A stretch of 64,000 nucleotides of DNA from Halalkalibacter hemicellulosilyticusJCM 9152 (GTDB lineage: Bacteria > Bacillota > Bacilli > Bacillales > Bacillaceae_D): positions 1 through 64,000 of the forward strand of contig NZ_BAUU01000024.1 of NCBI RefSeq assembly GCF_000513115.1. The letters are read 5' to 3'. Numbering within the stretch: the first letter of the stretch is position 1; the number at the start of each line of letters is the position of its first letter. Made by a program: the position numbers and the translations under genes. Below the pieces are notes generated by a model, which made no database searches, had not been told where the DNA came from, and saw only the letters and a list, made by a program, of their open reading frames with translations. This document shows positions 35,007 to 42,950 of the stretch, piece after piece.

Positions 35007-36065
35007 TTAATTGAAAATATCATTAATGACGTCGACAACACCGAATTCTTCGGCCAAGTCATTCATTTGAATTCTAGAGATTTCGATCAACTCTTCACGA
35101 TCTGGATCTGTGAACGTGACTCCGAATTCCTCCTCTAATGTGAGTGCATCTTCATCTGCTTGTTCAAAGGCTTTAGCGATATACTCAGGTTGAACAATTT
35201 CTGCAGCCCGCTGTATCGCTTCTTTATGTTCTTCACTTAATGATTCGTATCGATCATTGTTCATGACGATAAACCCTAATGTTAAGTTGTGTTGTGTTCT
35301 AGCTACGTAATCACCTACTTCACCGAAACGTTGCTCAATCATGGCATCGAGGCTATTCTGAGAACCTTCTGCTACACCTGTTTGAAGGGCAGAATATACT
35401 TCATTAAAATCAATGGTTGTCGGGTTAGCACCTAGGTTTCTCCACCAAGTCATTTCTGCTGTTCCTCCGCCACTTCGCATGGCACGACCTTCTAAGTCAG
35501 CCGCCGATTCGATTGGGAACGTGCTAATAATGTTTCGTTCTAGGCCGCCTGCATACATGACAGTCTTTAGTCCAGGATTTTCAACTAGTAAGTCTTCAAA
35601 GTAGGCAAGACTTCCTGGAGTGTTGACAATTGATTCATAATGCTCTTGATCTTCGAAAAGGTAATTCGTACTTAATATATCGAAGACGGGGTTCTGTTCA
35701 GCAAACCAACCCGTATCTGAATAGATCATGTCGATATCACCTGTTATGACAGATTGGTAAAGGCTAGATGCATTTCCAACTGTACCGCCAGTATGAACGG
35801 TGAAGGTAATTTCTCCATTGCTTTGCTCCTCAATCTCTTCAGAAAATGCAATCAATGTTTGTGCTAATAGAGCATCCTGTGGATTGATTGTGGCAGCGAC
35901 TAATTCAACCGTTTCACCAGATGCAGTAGTATCTGTGTCTTGACCATCTGAGTTATCATTTGTAGCGCTTTCATTTGAATTATCACCACAAGCGACGATG
36001 ATCATAGAAACGAGAACGAAAGTGACAGCTAACATTATATGTTTGACATTTAACCCTTTTTTCAT
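35007..36065 (-). CDS. dctP: TRAP transporter substrate-binding lipoprotein (DctP)
   Basis: The 352-residue receptor has a lipoprotein signal ending LVSMIIVACGDN, an acidic Asn/Asp/Thr linker and the DctP fold: VELVAATINPQDALLAQTLIAF, GGTVGNASSLYQSVITGDIDMIYSD and TTIDFNEVYSALQTGVAEGSQNS. It differs clearly from the receptor at 19282 and probably binds a four-carbon sugar acid or a precursor, judging by the operon. Confidence 0.92.
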   Translation of the reverse strand: MKKGLNVKHIMLAVTFVLVSMIIVACGDNSNESATNDNSDGQDTDTTASGETVELVAATINPQDALLAQTLIAFSEEIEEQSNGEITFTVHTGGTVGNASSLYQSVITGDIDMIYSDTGWFAEQNPVFDILSTNYLFEDQEHYESIVNTPGSLAYFEDLLVENPGLKTVMYAGGLERNIISTFPIESAADLEGRAMRSGGGTAEMTWWRNLGANPTTIDFNEVYSALQTGVAEGSQNSLDAMIEQRFGEVGDYVARTQHNLTLGFIVMNNDRYESLSEEHKEAIQRAAEIVQPEYIAKAFEQADEDALTLEEEFGVTFTDPDREELIEISRIQMNDLAEEFGVVDVINDIFN

Positions 36066-36090
36066 TGTAAATCCCCTCCAAATGGTTTAA

Positions 36091-37179
36091 TTAAATTAGA
36101 TCTTCTTCAGATAGAACAACATGCTTAATGTATTGACGTAAATAAGTGAATGTCACATGAATGTCTCCGTTGTGGTCTTGCTTGATCGAAGGGTAGGAGA
36201 ATTCAGGCTTGTGCTCTAACTCTTTACTATCTACAATCGAATGCACAGGCCCCCAAGTTTGCCCGTCGTCTTGAGAAATAGCAATAGATAATGGGTTACG
36301 GATCACTCCCCAAATCGCCTCTGATTGCTTAGTAGCAGAAACACCAACCTTGTCCATGTCACTTGGGTCAAACCAAGGAGGACGGTTTTCTTCTGGTGGA
36401 CTCTGCGCGGCATTGATGTTGTTGAAAACGAGAGCCAGTCGTCCGCTCGTTAATTTCACAGCTTGGATAGACGCATTATTATTTGGCAAGTGAATCGGTG
36501 CTGGTCGACTCCAGCTACGACCGAAATCTTCCGAAACCGTTCGGTAAATTGCATCGGCTTTTCGACTGCGGAATAGTCCAACAAGTCGCTGTCCTTCGGT
36601 AGGGACGATAGATAAGTGAACGAGTCCAACACTACCTTCAATTTTGTGTTCGGTCCATGTTGCACCAGAATCCTTTGAAATCATCACAACACTGAAATCA
36701 TTATTCAAGAACCCATCCGTCGATTTAAGGCAATAATAAGCAGGAAGGATTATTTCACCGCTCTCTGAAATGATCGGAGGGTGCCTGACGAACGTACCAC
36801 TTGTATCAAATAACGATTTTATGCTGCTCCATGTTTGGCCATCATCGGTAGATGTCGAATAACGAACAACAGAGGAGTCTTGATGGACAGCATATTGAGC
36901 AGTATAGATTAACCAAAGCTCACCGTTAGGGTTCCTGAATAGAATTGGGTTTTGTTCAGAGCGCGTTGGATCATCGGATACGACAATCGGCTTACTCCAT
37001 TCTTTCTCTTGTTGTGAAAAGCGCGACACCATGACTGAAATATCCGCCTTTCCTTCTCTTGACCCTCCAAACCATGCACATAACAAGTCATTGTTTTCTA
37101 ATACCATCAAATTGGATGCATGATTGTGAGGAAATAATGTTGGGAGATTGTACTCCTCTTTAATAAGGTGACTGAGCAT
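36091..37179 (-). CDS. sialidase-fold (BNR/Asp-box) family protein
   Basis: The 362-residue protein has at least four Asp-box motifs (STDDGQTW, SKDSGATW, SEDFGRSW, SQDDGQTW), the mark of a six-bladed sialidase-like propeller, and AWFGGSREGKADIS near the N-terminus. No signal peptide is present, so the enzyme would be cytosolic. In sugar-acid clusters such proteins are annotated as exo-sialidases, but the neighbours do not indicate sialic acid catabolism. A lyase, lactonase or glycoside hydrolase acting on the transported compound is possible. Confidence 0.8.
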   Translation of the reverse strand: MLSHLIKEEYNLPTLFPHNHASNLMVLENNDLLCAWFGGSREGKADISVMVSRFSQQEKEWSKPIVVSDDPTRSEQNPILFRNPNGELWLIYTAQYAVHQDSSVVRYSTSTDDGQTWSSIKSLFDTSGTFVRHPPIISESGEIILPAYYCLKSTDGFLNNDFSVVMISKDSGATWTEHKIEGSVGLVHLSIVPTEGQRLVGLFRSRKADAIYRTVSEDFGRSWSRPAPIHLPNNNASIQAVKLTSGRLALVFNNINAAQSPPEENRPPWFDPSDMDKVGVSATKQSEAIWGVIRNPLSIAISQDDGQTWGPVHSIVDSKELEHKPEFSYPSIKQDHNGDIHVTFTYLRQYIKHVVLSEEDLI

Positions 37180-37204
37180 TCTTCTTCCTCCTTATCGTCA
37201 TAGT

Positions 37205-37948
37205 TTAGTTAATATACGTACCACCGTTAATATTGATCGTTTCACCTGTTATAAAGCTTGATAAATCTGATGCGAGAAATAGAGCAGCTCCGGCAACATC
37301 ACTAGCTTTCCCTAATCGTTTGAGAGGGACATTTGCTAGTACTTTATCTCGGTAGTCGCTTGTCCATTGACCAACCATATCGGTTTCAATTGGACCTGGT
37401 GAAAGCCCATTAACAGTAATGTTATATGGGGCCATTTCTAAGGCAAGGTGCTTCGTCAAATAATCAACAGCTGCTTTTGAAGCGCCGTATGATGGGGAAG
37501 CATTTCTATGGCCAGATTTCGCTGTAGATGAGCTGATGTTAATGATTTTGCCTGCGCCTCTATCGATCATGTGAGGGAGCACGGCCTTTGAAAAATACAA
37601 ATTTCCGTTTAAATTAATGTCGATTGTTCTCTGCCACTCTTCTATGTCCATGTCTAACGTGCTAGATCGAGCATTCACTCCAGCATTATTAACGAGGACA
37701 TCGATGTGTGAATATCGATGGATTGCCTCTTCCACGATTAACTTAGCGGTTTTGGGGTTGGATACGTCTCCTGCTATTGAAATGCAGGATGCTGTATGTT
37801 GTAATGCTTCTCTCTCTACGTCTTCTAATAGGTCTTTATTTGTACCGTTTAGGACAAGGTTGGCACCATGTGAAGCGAAGGTTAGGGCGATTTCCTTGCC
37901 AATTCCTCTACTGGCGCCAGTAATAATCACGGTTTTATTTGCTAACAT
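37205..37948 (-). CDS. short-chain dehydrogenase/reductase (FabG-like)
   Basis: The 247-residue classical SDR has the NAD(P) site ITGASRGIGKEIA (residues 8-20), NNAG, the catalytic serine in ISSSTAKSG, the YGASK motif (YxxxK) and PGPIETDM. It probably oxidises a hydroxyl group of the sugar acid or its breakdown product, since its operon partners are catabolic. Confidence 0.92.
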   Translation of the reverse strand: MLANKTVIITGASRGIGKEIALTFASHGANLVLNGTNKDLLEDVEREALQHTASCISIAGDVSNPKTAKLIVEEAIHRYSHIDVLVNNAGVNARSSTLDMDIEEWQRTIDINLNGNLYFSKAVLPHMIDRGAGKIINISSSTAKSGHRNASPSYGASKAAVDYLTKHLALEMAPYNITVNGLSPGPIETDMVGQWTSDYRDKVLANVPLKRLGKASDVAGAALFLASDLSSFITGETININGGTYIN

Positions 37949-37962
37949 GACATCACAACCTC

Positions 37963-38967
37963 TTAGTTCAGATTTTCCTTCGGAGCCATTTCGGCTGCTG
38001 ATAATAAGGCGGATATCATACTTCGCTCATCTGCTATCTGTTTGCCGGCTATATCAAATGCTGTTCCATGATCAACAGAAGTCCGAATGACGCCACTTTT
38101 TAACCCTACGGTAATATTCACGCCTTCTTCTAATCCTAATACCTTAATTGGAACGTGCCCTTGGTCGTGGTAGCAAGCGATAACGATGTCGAAATCGCCT
38201 TTTGCGGCTCGGTAGAATAAGGTATCGGCGGGGTAAGGACCGGTTACGTCGATCCCTTCCCTTGAGGCACGGTCAATACCTGGGATAAGTTTCTCTTCCT
38301 CTTCACCGTTGCCGAATAGACCATTTTCCCCAGCATGTGGGTTAATCCCGCAAACAGCGATTCGTGGCTGAGCGTAGCCTGCTGAACGTAACACTTGCTC
38401 AGCAAGCATAATGACTTGATAGGTTCGTTCTGGTGTAATAGAACGAATCGCCTCGATTAAGCCGACATGTGTCGTTAAATGAATGACCTTTAAATTTGGT
38501 GAGCTTAACATCATCGAATAATTTTTCGTTTCGGTCAGTTCAGCTAATATTTCAGTGTGACCAGGGTAGATGTGACCGCCCTTGTGTAACGCTTCTTTAT
38601 TTAGAGGTGCGGTCGAAATTCCTTGGATGTGCTTCTTTTTGGCCAAGTCGATCGCTTTTTGTAAAAATTGAAAAGCAGCATCTCCGGCGACTGCGGATAC
38701 TTCTCCATAAGGTAAATCACTTGGAAGGAGGTCTAAGTCTAGGCAATCAATCGTACCAAAAGAGAAAGTGGCCTCATTGACATCTTGAATCGTATGGATG
38801 GCTTGAGTACCATTTAACTGCTTCATTTCTCGTTCAAGTATTTTTTTATCGCCGATAACAAATGGGCGACATACGTCATAGATGGTTTGATTATTTAAAG
38901 CTTTGCATATAATTTCTGGCCCAACACCAGCGCAATCCCCCATTGTAATTGCGATGATCGGTTTCAT
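37963..38967 (-). CDS. pdxA2: PdxA2-type 4-phosphoerythronate/threonate dehydrogenase
   Basis: The 334-residue PdxA-family protein begins ITMGDCAGVGPEII and carries metal-ligand histidines in GHTEILAELT, HVGL and ACYHDQGHVPIK. PdxA2 proteins next to DUF1537 kinases are known to oxidise and decarboxylate 4-phospho-D-threonate or -erythronate to dihydroxyacetone phosphate. The adjacent kinase makes that role far likelier than vitamin B6 synthesis. Confidence 0.9.
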   Translation of the reverse strand: MKPIIAITMGDCAGVGPEIICKALNNQTIYDVCRPFVIGDKKILEREMKQLNGTQAIHTIQDVNEATFSFGTIDCLDLDLLPSDLPYGEVSAVAGDAAFQFLQKAIDLAKKKHIQGISTAPLNKEALHKGGHIYPGHTEILAELTETKNYSMMLSSPNLKVIHLTTHVGLIEAIRSITPERTYQVIMLAEQVLRSAGYAQPRIAVCGINPHAGENGLFGNGEEEEKLIPGIDRASREGIDVTGPYPADTLFYRAAKGDFDIVIACYHDQGHVPIKVLGLEEGVNITVGLKSGVIRTSVDHGTAFDIAGKQIADERSMISALLSAAEMAPKENLN

Positions 38968-38982
38968 GTAATCACCTCCATT

Positions 38983-40143
38983 TTAAGGTAGTAATTTCCT
39001 GTAGATATTCTCCATATCTTCTAATGAAAGCTCCTTGGGGTTATTGTTTAATAACCTTGTTACTTTAGAAGCGGAGACGGCAAGCTCTTTAAGGTCTTCT
39101 TCTTTCACTCCATAGTCTGATAGGTTTTGAGGGATGTTTAATGTAGCTGTCCATTCCTCAATCACTGTAATCACTTCTTTGGCGATGGTTTCCTTGCTCT
39201 TATTCGTAATCGAGATGCCCATCGGTTCAGCGACTAAATATAGACGATCAATTATCGCATCCATATTAACATTCATGACGTGGGGGAGTAGCATTGAATT
39301 AGCTTCTCCATGCGGAATGTGATATTTCCCCCCTAGTGGATAAGCTAGTGCGTGTACCGCGGCTGTTCCTGCGGCAGTTAATGCCATTCCTCCATACATG
39401 GAGCCGACTAACATGTTTTCTCTTGCTTGAACAGATGAACCGTTCTCATACGCTTCCACAATGCTTGAAGAAATAAGGCGAATCGACTCAAGTGCAAACA
39501 TATCGCTAAAAGGATTGGCTTTGTTTGAAATGAATGATTCTAGTGAATGTGTAAAGGCATCCATACCAGTTGCAGCTGTAATAGGCTTAGGCAACCCTAA
39601 CGTTAGTTCAGGATCCAAAATGACTAAACTCGGTAATAAGTGCCTACTGACAATACCAACCTTTAATTCTTCTTCTGGAAGAGTGACAATCGCATTAGGT
39701 GTCACTTCCGATCCTGTACCAGAGGTGGTTGGAATGAGTACGGTTGGAATACCTGGCTCTTTGACAAGATCTGTTCCGAGCATGTCTGAGATCGATTGGT
39801 TATTTGTCATTAAAACAGAGAGAATCTTTGTGGCGTCTAATACACTTCCACCACCGATTCCGATTATAAGGTCGTAAGCTTTTGCAGAAACATCATGATA
39901 AACAGCTTCAATATTTTCAAGAGTCGGCTCAGGTAAGATGTTCGTATTCACTTCAATGGTTGTTTCGGGTGAAGCTAACTGTTCTTGAAGAATATCAATA
40001 AACCCTAGATTTTTGATCGTATCCTGTGTCACGATTAATACGGACGTTAATGACGGTGTAAAGGAAGCAACCTTCTCTTTTACTGAATAAATAGAGCGTT
40101 GCCCTGAAACAATCATATCTGCTGTAATAAATTGATAAGTCAT
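38983..40143 (-). CDS. iron-containing alcohol dehydrogenase
   Basis: The protein is 386 residues from the ATG at 40143, nine bases after GGAGG; an ATG at 40149 is closer to the SD. Fe-ADH family: IGIGGGSVLDATKILSVLM (NAD binding), PTTSGTGSEVTPNAIV, and metal ligands in MDAFTHSLESF and YHIPHGEANSMLLPHVM. It would interconvert an alcohol and aldehyde or ketone in the sugar-acid pathway. The exact step is unknown. Confidence 0.92.
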   Translation of the reverse strand: MTYQFITADMIVSGQRSIYSVKEKVASFTPSLTSVLIVTQDTIKNLGFIDILQEQLASPETTIEVNTNILPEPTLENIEAVYHDVSAKAYDLIIGIGGGSVLDATKILSVLMTNNQSISDMLGTDLVKEPGIPTVLIPTTSGTGSEVTPNAIVTLPEEELKVGIVSRHLLPSLVILDPELTLGLPKPITAATGMDAFTHSLESFISNKANPFSDMFALESIRLISSSIVEAYENGSSVQARENMLVGSMYGGMALTAAGTAAVHALAYPLGGKYHIPHGEANSMLLPHVMNVNMDAIIDRLYLVAEPMGISITNKSKETIAKEVITVIEEWTATLNIPQNLSDYGVKEEDLKELAVSASKVTRLLNNNPKELSLEDMENIYRKLLP

Positions 40144-40161
40144 ACTCATCTTCCTCCTTCG

Positions 40162-41052
40162 TTATTCGTTCCTTTCTGACTTTAGCTCGCGTAAGACGTT
40201 TGATAGCTTCTGTGCAATGGTTGAATCAGCTGCAGCAACAGGTGATTTCGGAGGACCTGCTTCATATCCGTTTACTTCAACTGCCTTTTTCACAACAGAA
40301 GGAATGGTACCTAGCTTAAACAAATCTCGTAGTGGATTGACACTTTCTTGTGCTCGTTCCGCTGCCTCTATATTGCCTGATTTCCAATGCTTATAAATAG
40401 AAGCAATCTGTTCAGGAATGATATTGGCTGTTGCAGCTACAGCACCTGTACCACCTGCTTGAAGAGTTTGCAGAATTAATGAATCCGTTCCGGCTAAGAC
40501 GACAAAGTCTTGGTCATTTGTCATTTGAATGTATTGGTTAATGTTTTCAAAGTTACCGCTACTATCTTTAATCCCTACAATATTTTCGATGGAAGCCAGT
40601 TCCTTCACAGCTTCAGGCTCTATGGATACCCCTGTTTTGGAGGGGATGTTATAGATTAGAATCGGTAATGTTGTGTTTGCTGCAATCGTTTTATAATGAT
40701 CAATCAATTCTTTCTGAGAAGGCTGAATAAAGTAAGGTGTAATAACAGAAAGAACATCGGCGCCAGCTTGTTCTAATTTGTGGCTAAGTCGAATCACTTC
40801 TTCTGTACTATTGCCTCCAGCTCCGACGATTAATGGGACTTTACTATTAGCCTCATGAGAAACCATTTCAGTGAACGCTATTTTCTCTTCTTCAGAAAGC
40901 ATATGGAACTCTCCATTGGTTCCTAGAATGAATAAGCCGTGAATCGATTGTTGCAGTAAGTAGCGTGTAAGTGAAATCGTTGCAGTTCGATGTAATCGTT
41001 GTTCTTTGTCTAATGGTGTAATCATTGCCGGTATGATGCCATGGATATTCAT
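40162..41052 (-). CDS. DapA/NanA-family lyase or aldolase
   Basis: The 296-residue class I TIM barrel has GTNGEFHMLSEEE, YNIPSKTG (catalytic Tyr) and VGIKDSSGN (Schiff-base Lys). It is abutted by the kinase gene (stop and start adjacent), indicating tight coupling. Probably acts on a 2-keto-3-deoxy acid or releases a small aldehyde, paralleling the aldolase at 18349, from which it is clearly diverged. Confidence 0.9.
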   Translation of the reverse strand: MNIHGIIPAMITPLDKEQRLHRTATISLTRYLLQQSIHGLFILGTNGEFHMLSEEEKIAFTEMVSHEANSKVPLIVGAGGNSTEEVIRLSHKLEQAGADVLSVITPYFIQPSQKELIDHYKTIAANTTLPILIYNIPSKTGVSIEPEAVKELASIENIVGIKDSSGNFENINQYIQMTNDQDFVVLAGTDSLILQTLQAGGTGAVAATANIIPEQIASIYKHWKSGNIEAAERAQESVNPLRDLFKLGTIPSVVKKAVEVNGYEAGPPKSPVAAADSTIAQKLSNVLRELKSERNE

Positions 41053-42339
41053 TTATGCACCTCCTAAAACGTAATAGGATCTAAGCAAGGAATCTATCTT
41101 TCCAAATCCTCCTGCTTTTGTCACTGTTAATATGTTGTACTTTCCCGTTAATATTCCGATTGGTATACCTTCCTCTACTTCATCTAATAGGTGGAATTGG
41201 TTTGATTCGATATGCTCCGCCACTTTTTTTGCTGTATCACCACCTGTAAATAATGCTCGTTCTATTGAAATGTCTTCGATGATCATACGGACGAGCTCGC
41301 CGATAGAGCTTGAAATATAATCACTCACTTGTACGGATGAAAGGTTACGTTTCTTCCCGATCTCACGGGAGGATTGAATATCTTCTGGTGCTGCTGATGT
41401 GTATAGGACGATGTTCGCATGCTCCTGCAATAGGCGAATCGCTTCTTTATATGCTTGGTGGAGCGTCTGTTGTTTCAGTTCTTTTGAGTGGAGAAGACTT
41501 GTTGTGTTAAGTTCAATCCCCTTTATATTGGAATGGGCTAAAAGGTGTTCCAGTTGATCTCTAGTCCTTTCATGAACGCTACCAACTGCCAATAAAATCC
41601 GTTCGTCACGGCGTCCTTCCTTCGCTAAGTCGCTTACCTTTTCAGTCGCTAAATGATCTGCTAGCTGTTCTGCCATACCAGCTGAACCACACCATATAAA
41701 TGGTTCGGCGTAATGATTCATGTACTGAAACAATGTTTTTAGATGGGCATTGGTTTCTGCATCACAAATCATGAACTCGACACCGTTCTCTCGTAATAAT
41801 GCTAGCTTTTTATGAAAAGCTTCTTTATCTAGATATAAGTCTTCAAGCGTGATCATATCAGCTAAACGATTAGATGAATGTTCGATTAACGCTTTAATAG
41901 AAGAGCTATGAATAGGCGTACTCACATCTCTGGCAAAATAGGTTTCTTCGAGAGGTGTATCTTCAACGAAAATATGCCCATTTTTTACAAAACGATGATT
42001 ATCTGGATATGATGGGGCAATAATGATGAATTTTGCATCGCTATTATCTAAAAGAGCATCAAGCTCTGAACCAACATTTCCTCTCATGGTTGAATCGATT
42101 TTTTTATAAATCGTATCAAACTCGTATTGTTTTGCTAGTTTTAAAGCTGATTGTACTTTCTGATAAGCTACATGCCTTTGTGATGAACGACTATCTGTGT
42201 CGGTCACTAATACTTCAATATGCTTGGATAAGCTCACGTTTTCATGCATCAGTACAGATGTCGTTAACTGTTTTTTGGCAAATTGAACACCTGCGTCATT
42301 GGCTCCAGTGAAATCATCAGCTATAATTAGTGCTTTCAT
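41053..42339 (-). CDS. four-carbon acid sugar kinase (DUF1537 family)
   Basis: The 428-residue protein begins ALIIADDFTGANDAGVQFAK, the DUF1537 N-terminal signature, with ATPKIDSTMRGNVG-like YKKIDSTMRGNVGSEL and a C-terminal ATP-binding part (ALFTGGDTAKKVAEH, GKYNILTVTKAGGFG). Known members phosphorylate D-threonate, L-threonate or erythronate (DtnK, LtnK, OtnK). As first gene of the operon it sets the pathway's theme. Which stereoisomer is used cannot be told. Confidence 0.92.
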   Translation of the reverse strand: MKALIIADDFTGANDAGVQFAKKQLTTSVLMHENVSLSKHIEVLVTDTDSRSSQRHVAYQKVQSALKLAKQYEFDTIYKKIDSTMRGNVGSELDALLDNSDAKFIIIAPSYPDNHRFVKNGHIFVEDTPLEETYFARDVSTPIHSSSIKALIEHSSNRLADMITLEDLYLDKEAFHKKLALLRENGVEFMICDAETNAHLKTLFQYMNHYAEPFIWCGSAGMAEQLADHLATEKVSDLAKEGRRDERILLAVGSVHERTRDQLEHLLAHSNIKGIELNTTSLLHSKELKQQTLHQAYKEAIRLLQEHANIVLYTSAAPEDIQSSREIGKKRNLSSVQVSDYISSSIGELVRMIIEDISIERALFTGGDTAKKVAEHIESNQFHLLDEVEEGIPIGILTGKYNILTVTKAGGFGKIDSLLRSYYVLGGA

Positions 42340-42355
42340 CTTTTCACCTCCTAGT

Positions 42356-42411
42356 CAGTTAAGCGCTTTCAAGTTATTCATACTATAAAATAGCTACTAC
42401 GATCATTTCAA
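42356..42411 (-). promoter_or_regulatory. promoter of the sugar-acid operon with cre-like box
   Basis: On the minus strand, TTGAAA (42411-42406), an 18-bp spacer and TATAGT (42387-42382). TGAAAGCGCTTAACT follows at about the start site (42371-42357). It shares AAGCGCTTTCA (other strand) with the box at the lacI-family promoter (17103), making CcpA control plausible, though both sites have two mismatches to the cre consensus. Confidence 0.6.
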
Positions 42412-42421
42412 CAAAAAAATA

Positions 42422-42445
42422 AAAATAATTTAATTAAATTATTTT
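42422..42445. promoter_or_regulatory. 24-bp perfect palindrome upstream of the sugar-acid operon
   Basis: The sequence reads AAAATAATTTAA and then its own reverse complement, with no spacer. It lies 11 bp upstream of the -35 of the kinase promoter, the position of an activator or regulator site. The PrpR_N-type regulator encoded nearby is the obvious candidate ligand. Because it is pure A/T, chance formation is easier than for a mixed sequence. Confidence 0.5.
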
Positions 42446-42554
42446 ATTAACTAAAATGTTGCAAAATAAAACAATTATCATTCGTATGAAAGACTTATTA
42501 CGTACGATCTTCTGTATCAAATGATGAGGGGGCGGGCTTTTGCGTTCGCGGAAC

Positions 42555-42731
42555 GGAACGTCATTCCGTTAATTAAGGGAATGGCAGCGTTTATGTGTAA
42601 AAAGTGGAACGTCATTCCGTTAATAGCTCAAAAGAAGAGACAAACGTAACGTGGAAGGTCAAATAGCGGAATGAGGTTCCGAAAGGACAGAGAAAAAGAG
42701 CTTTATGAAGGAAATAACGGAATGAGGTTCC
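42555..42731 (+). repeat. 177-bp four-box element, copy D
   Basis: Boxes at 42555 and 42606 (both GGAACGTCATTCCGTTA), 42664 (TAGCGGAATGAGGTTCC) and 42715 (TAACGGAATGAGGTTCC). Offsets are 0, 51, 109 and 160. Confidence 0.97.
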
Positions 42732-42761
42732 GTCGATGAGGGTGAATTTAGGTTACGAGGA

Positions 42762-42930
42762 GGCCGCTGAAAAAGTTCTTTCTAGTAACTCAAAGGAGAG
42801 TAATGGCTCCGCTCGTTGCGCGCTTTGCTATGAGAACCCCACTCATAGCAAGGCTTTCAAAATCGGGCAACGGCTACGCGCATTACTTACAGGCCACTGA
42901 AAAAGTGAAAATCACACTTTTTCAGTGGCC
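42762..42930 (+). repeat. 168-bp hairpin-ended repeat, copy 2
   Basis: Starts GGCCGCTGAAAAAGT and ends with the hairpin GGCCACTGAAAAAGTG ... CACTTTTTCAGTGGCC (42892-42930). The hairpin end abuts the 3' end of the regulator gene at 42951 on the opposite strand, so it probably serves as that gene's terminator. Copy 1 is at 32691 in inverted orientation. Confidence 0.9.
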
Positions 42931-42950
42931 TTGCTTCATGATTTTCTGTA

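Larger units (their letters stand above)
42446..42950. other. gene-free stretch with copy D of the 177-bp element and copy 2 of the 168-bp repeat
   Basis: The two repeat families lie back to back (42555-42731 and 42762-42930) between the regulator's 3' end and the operon promoter. No gene is supported, although the 168-bp repeat carries a short open frame. Confidence 0.7.

Noticed and set aside
36091-37179. Sialic acid catabolism locus
   Set aside because: The Asp-box protein has no signal peptide, and NanK, NanE and NagA/B-type genes are absent; the neighbours indicate four-carbon acid metabolism.
42382-42411. Sigma-54 (-24/-12) promoter for the sugar-acid operon
   Set aside because: No GG-N10-GC pair at the right place; a sigma-A type -35/-10 is present and the regulator lacks GAFTGA.
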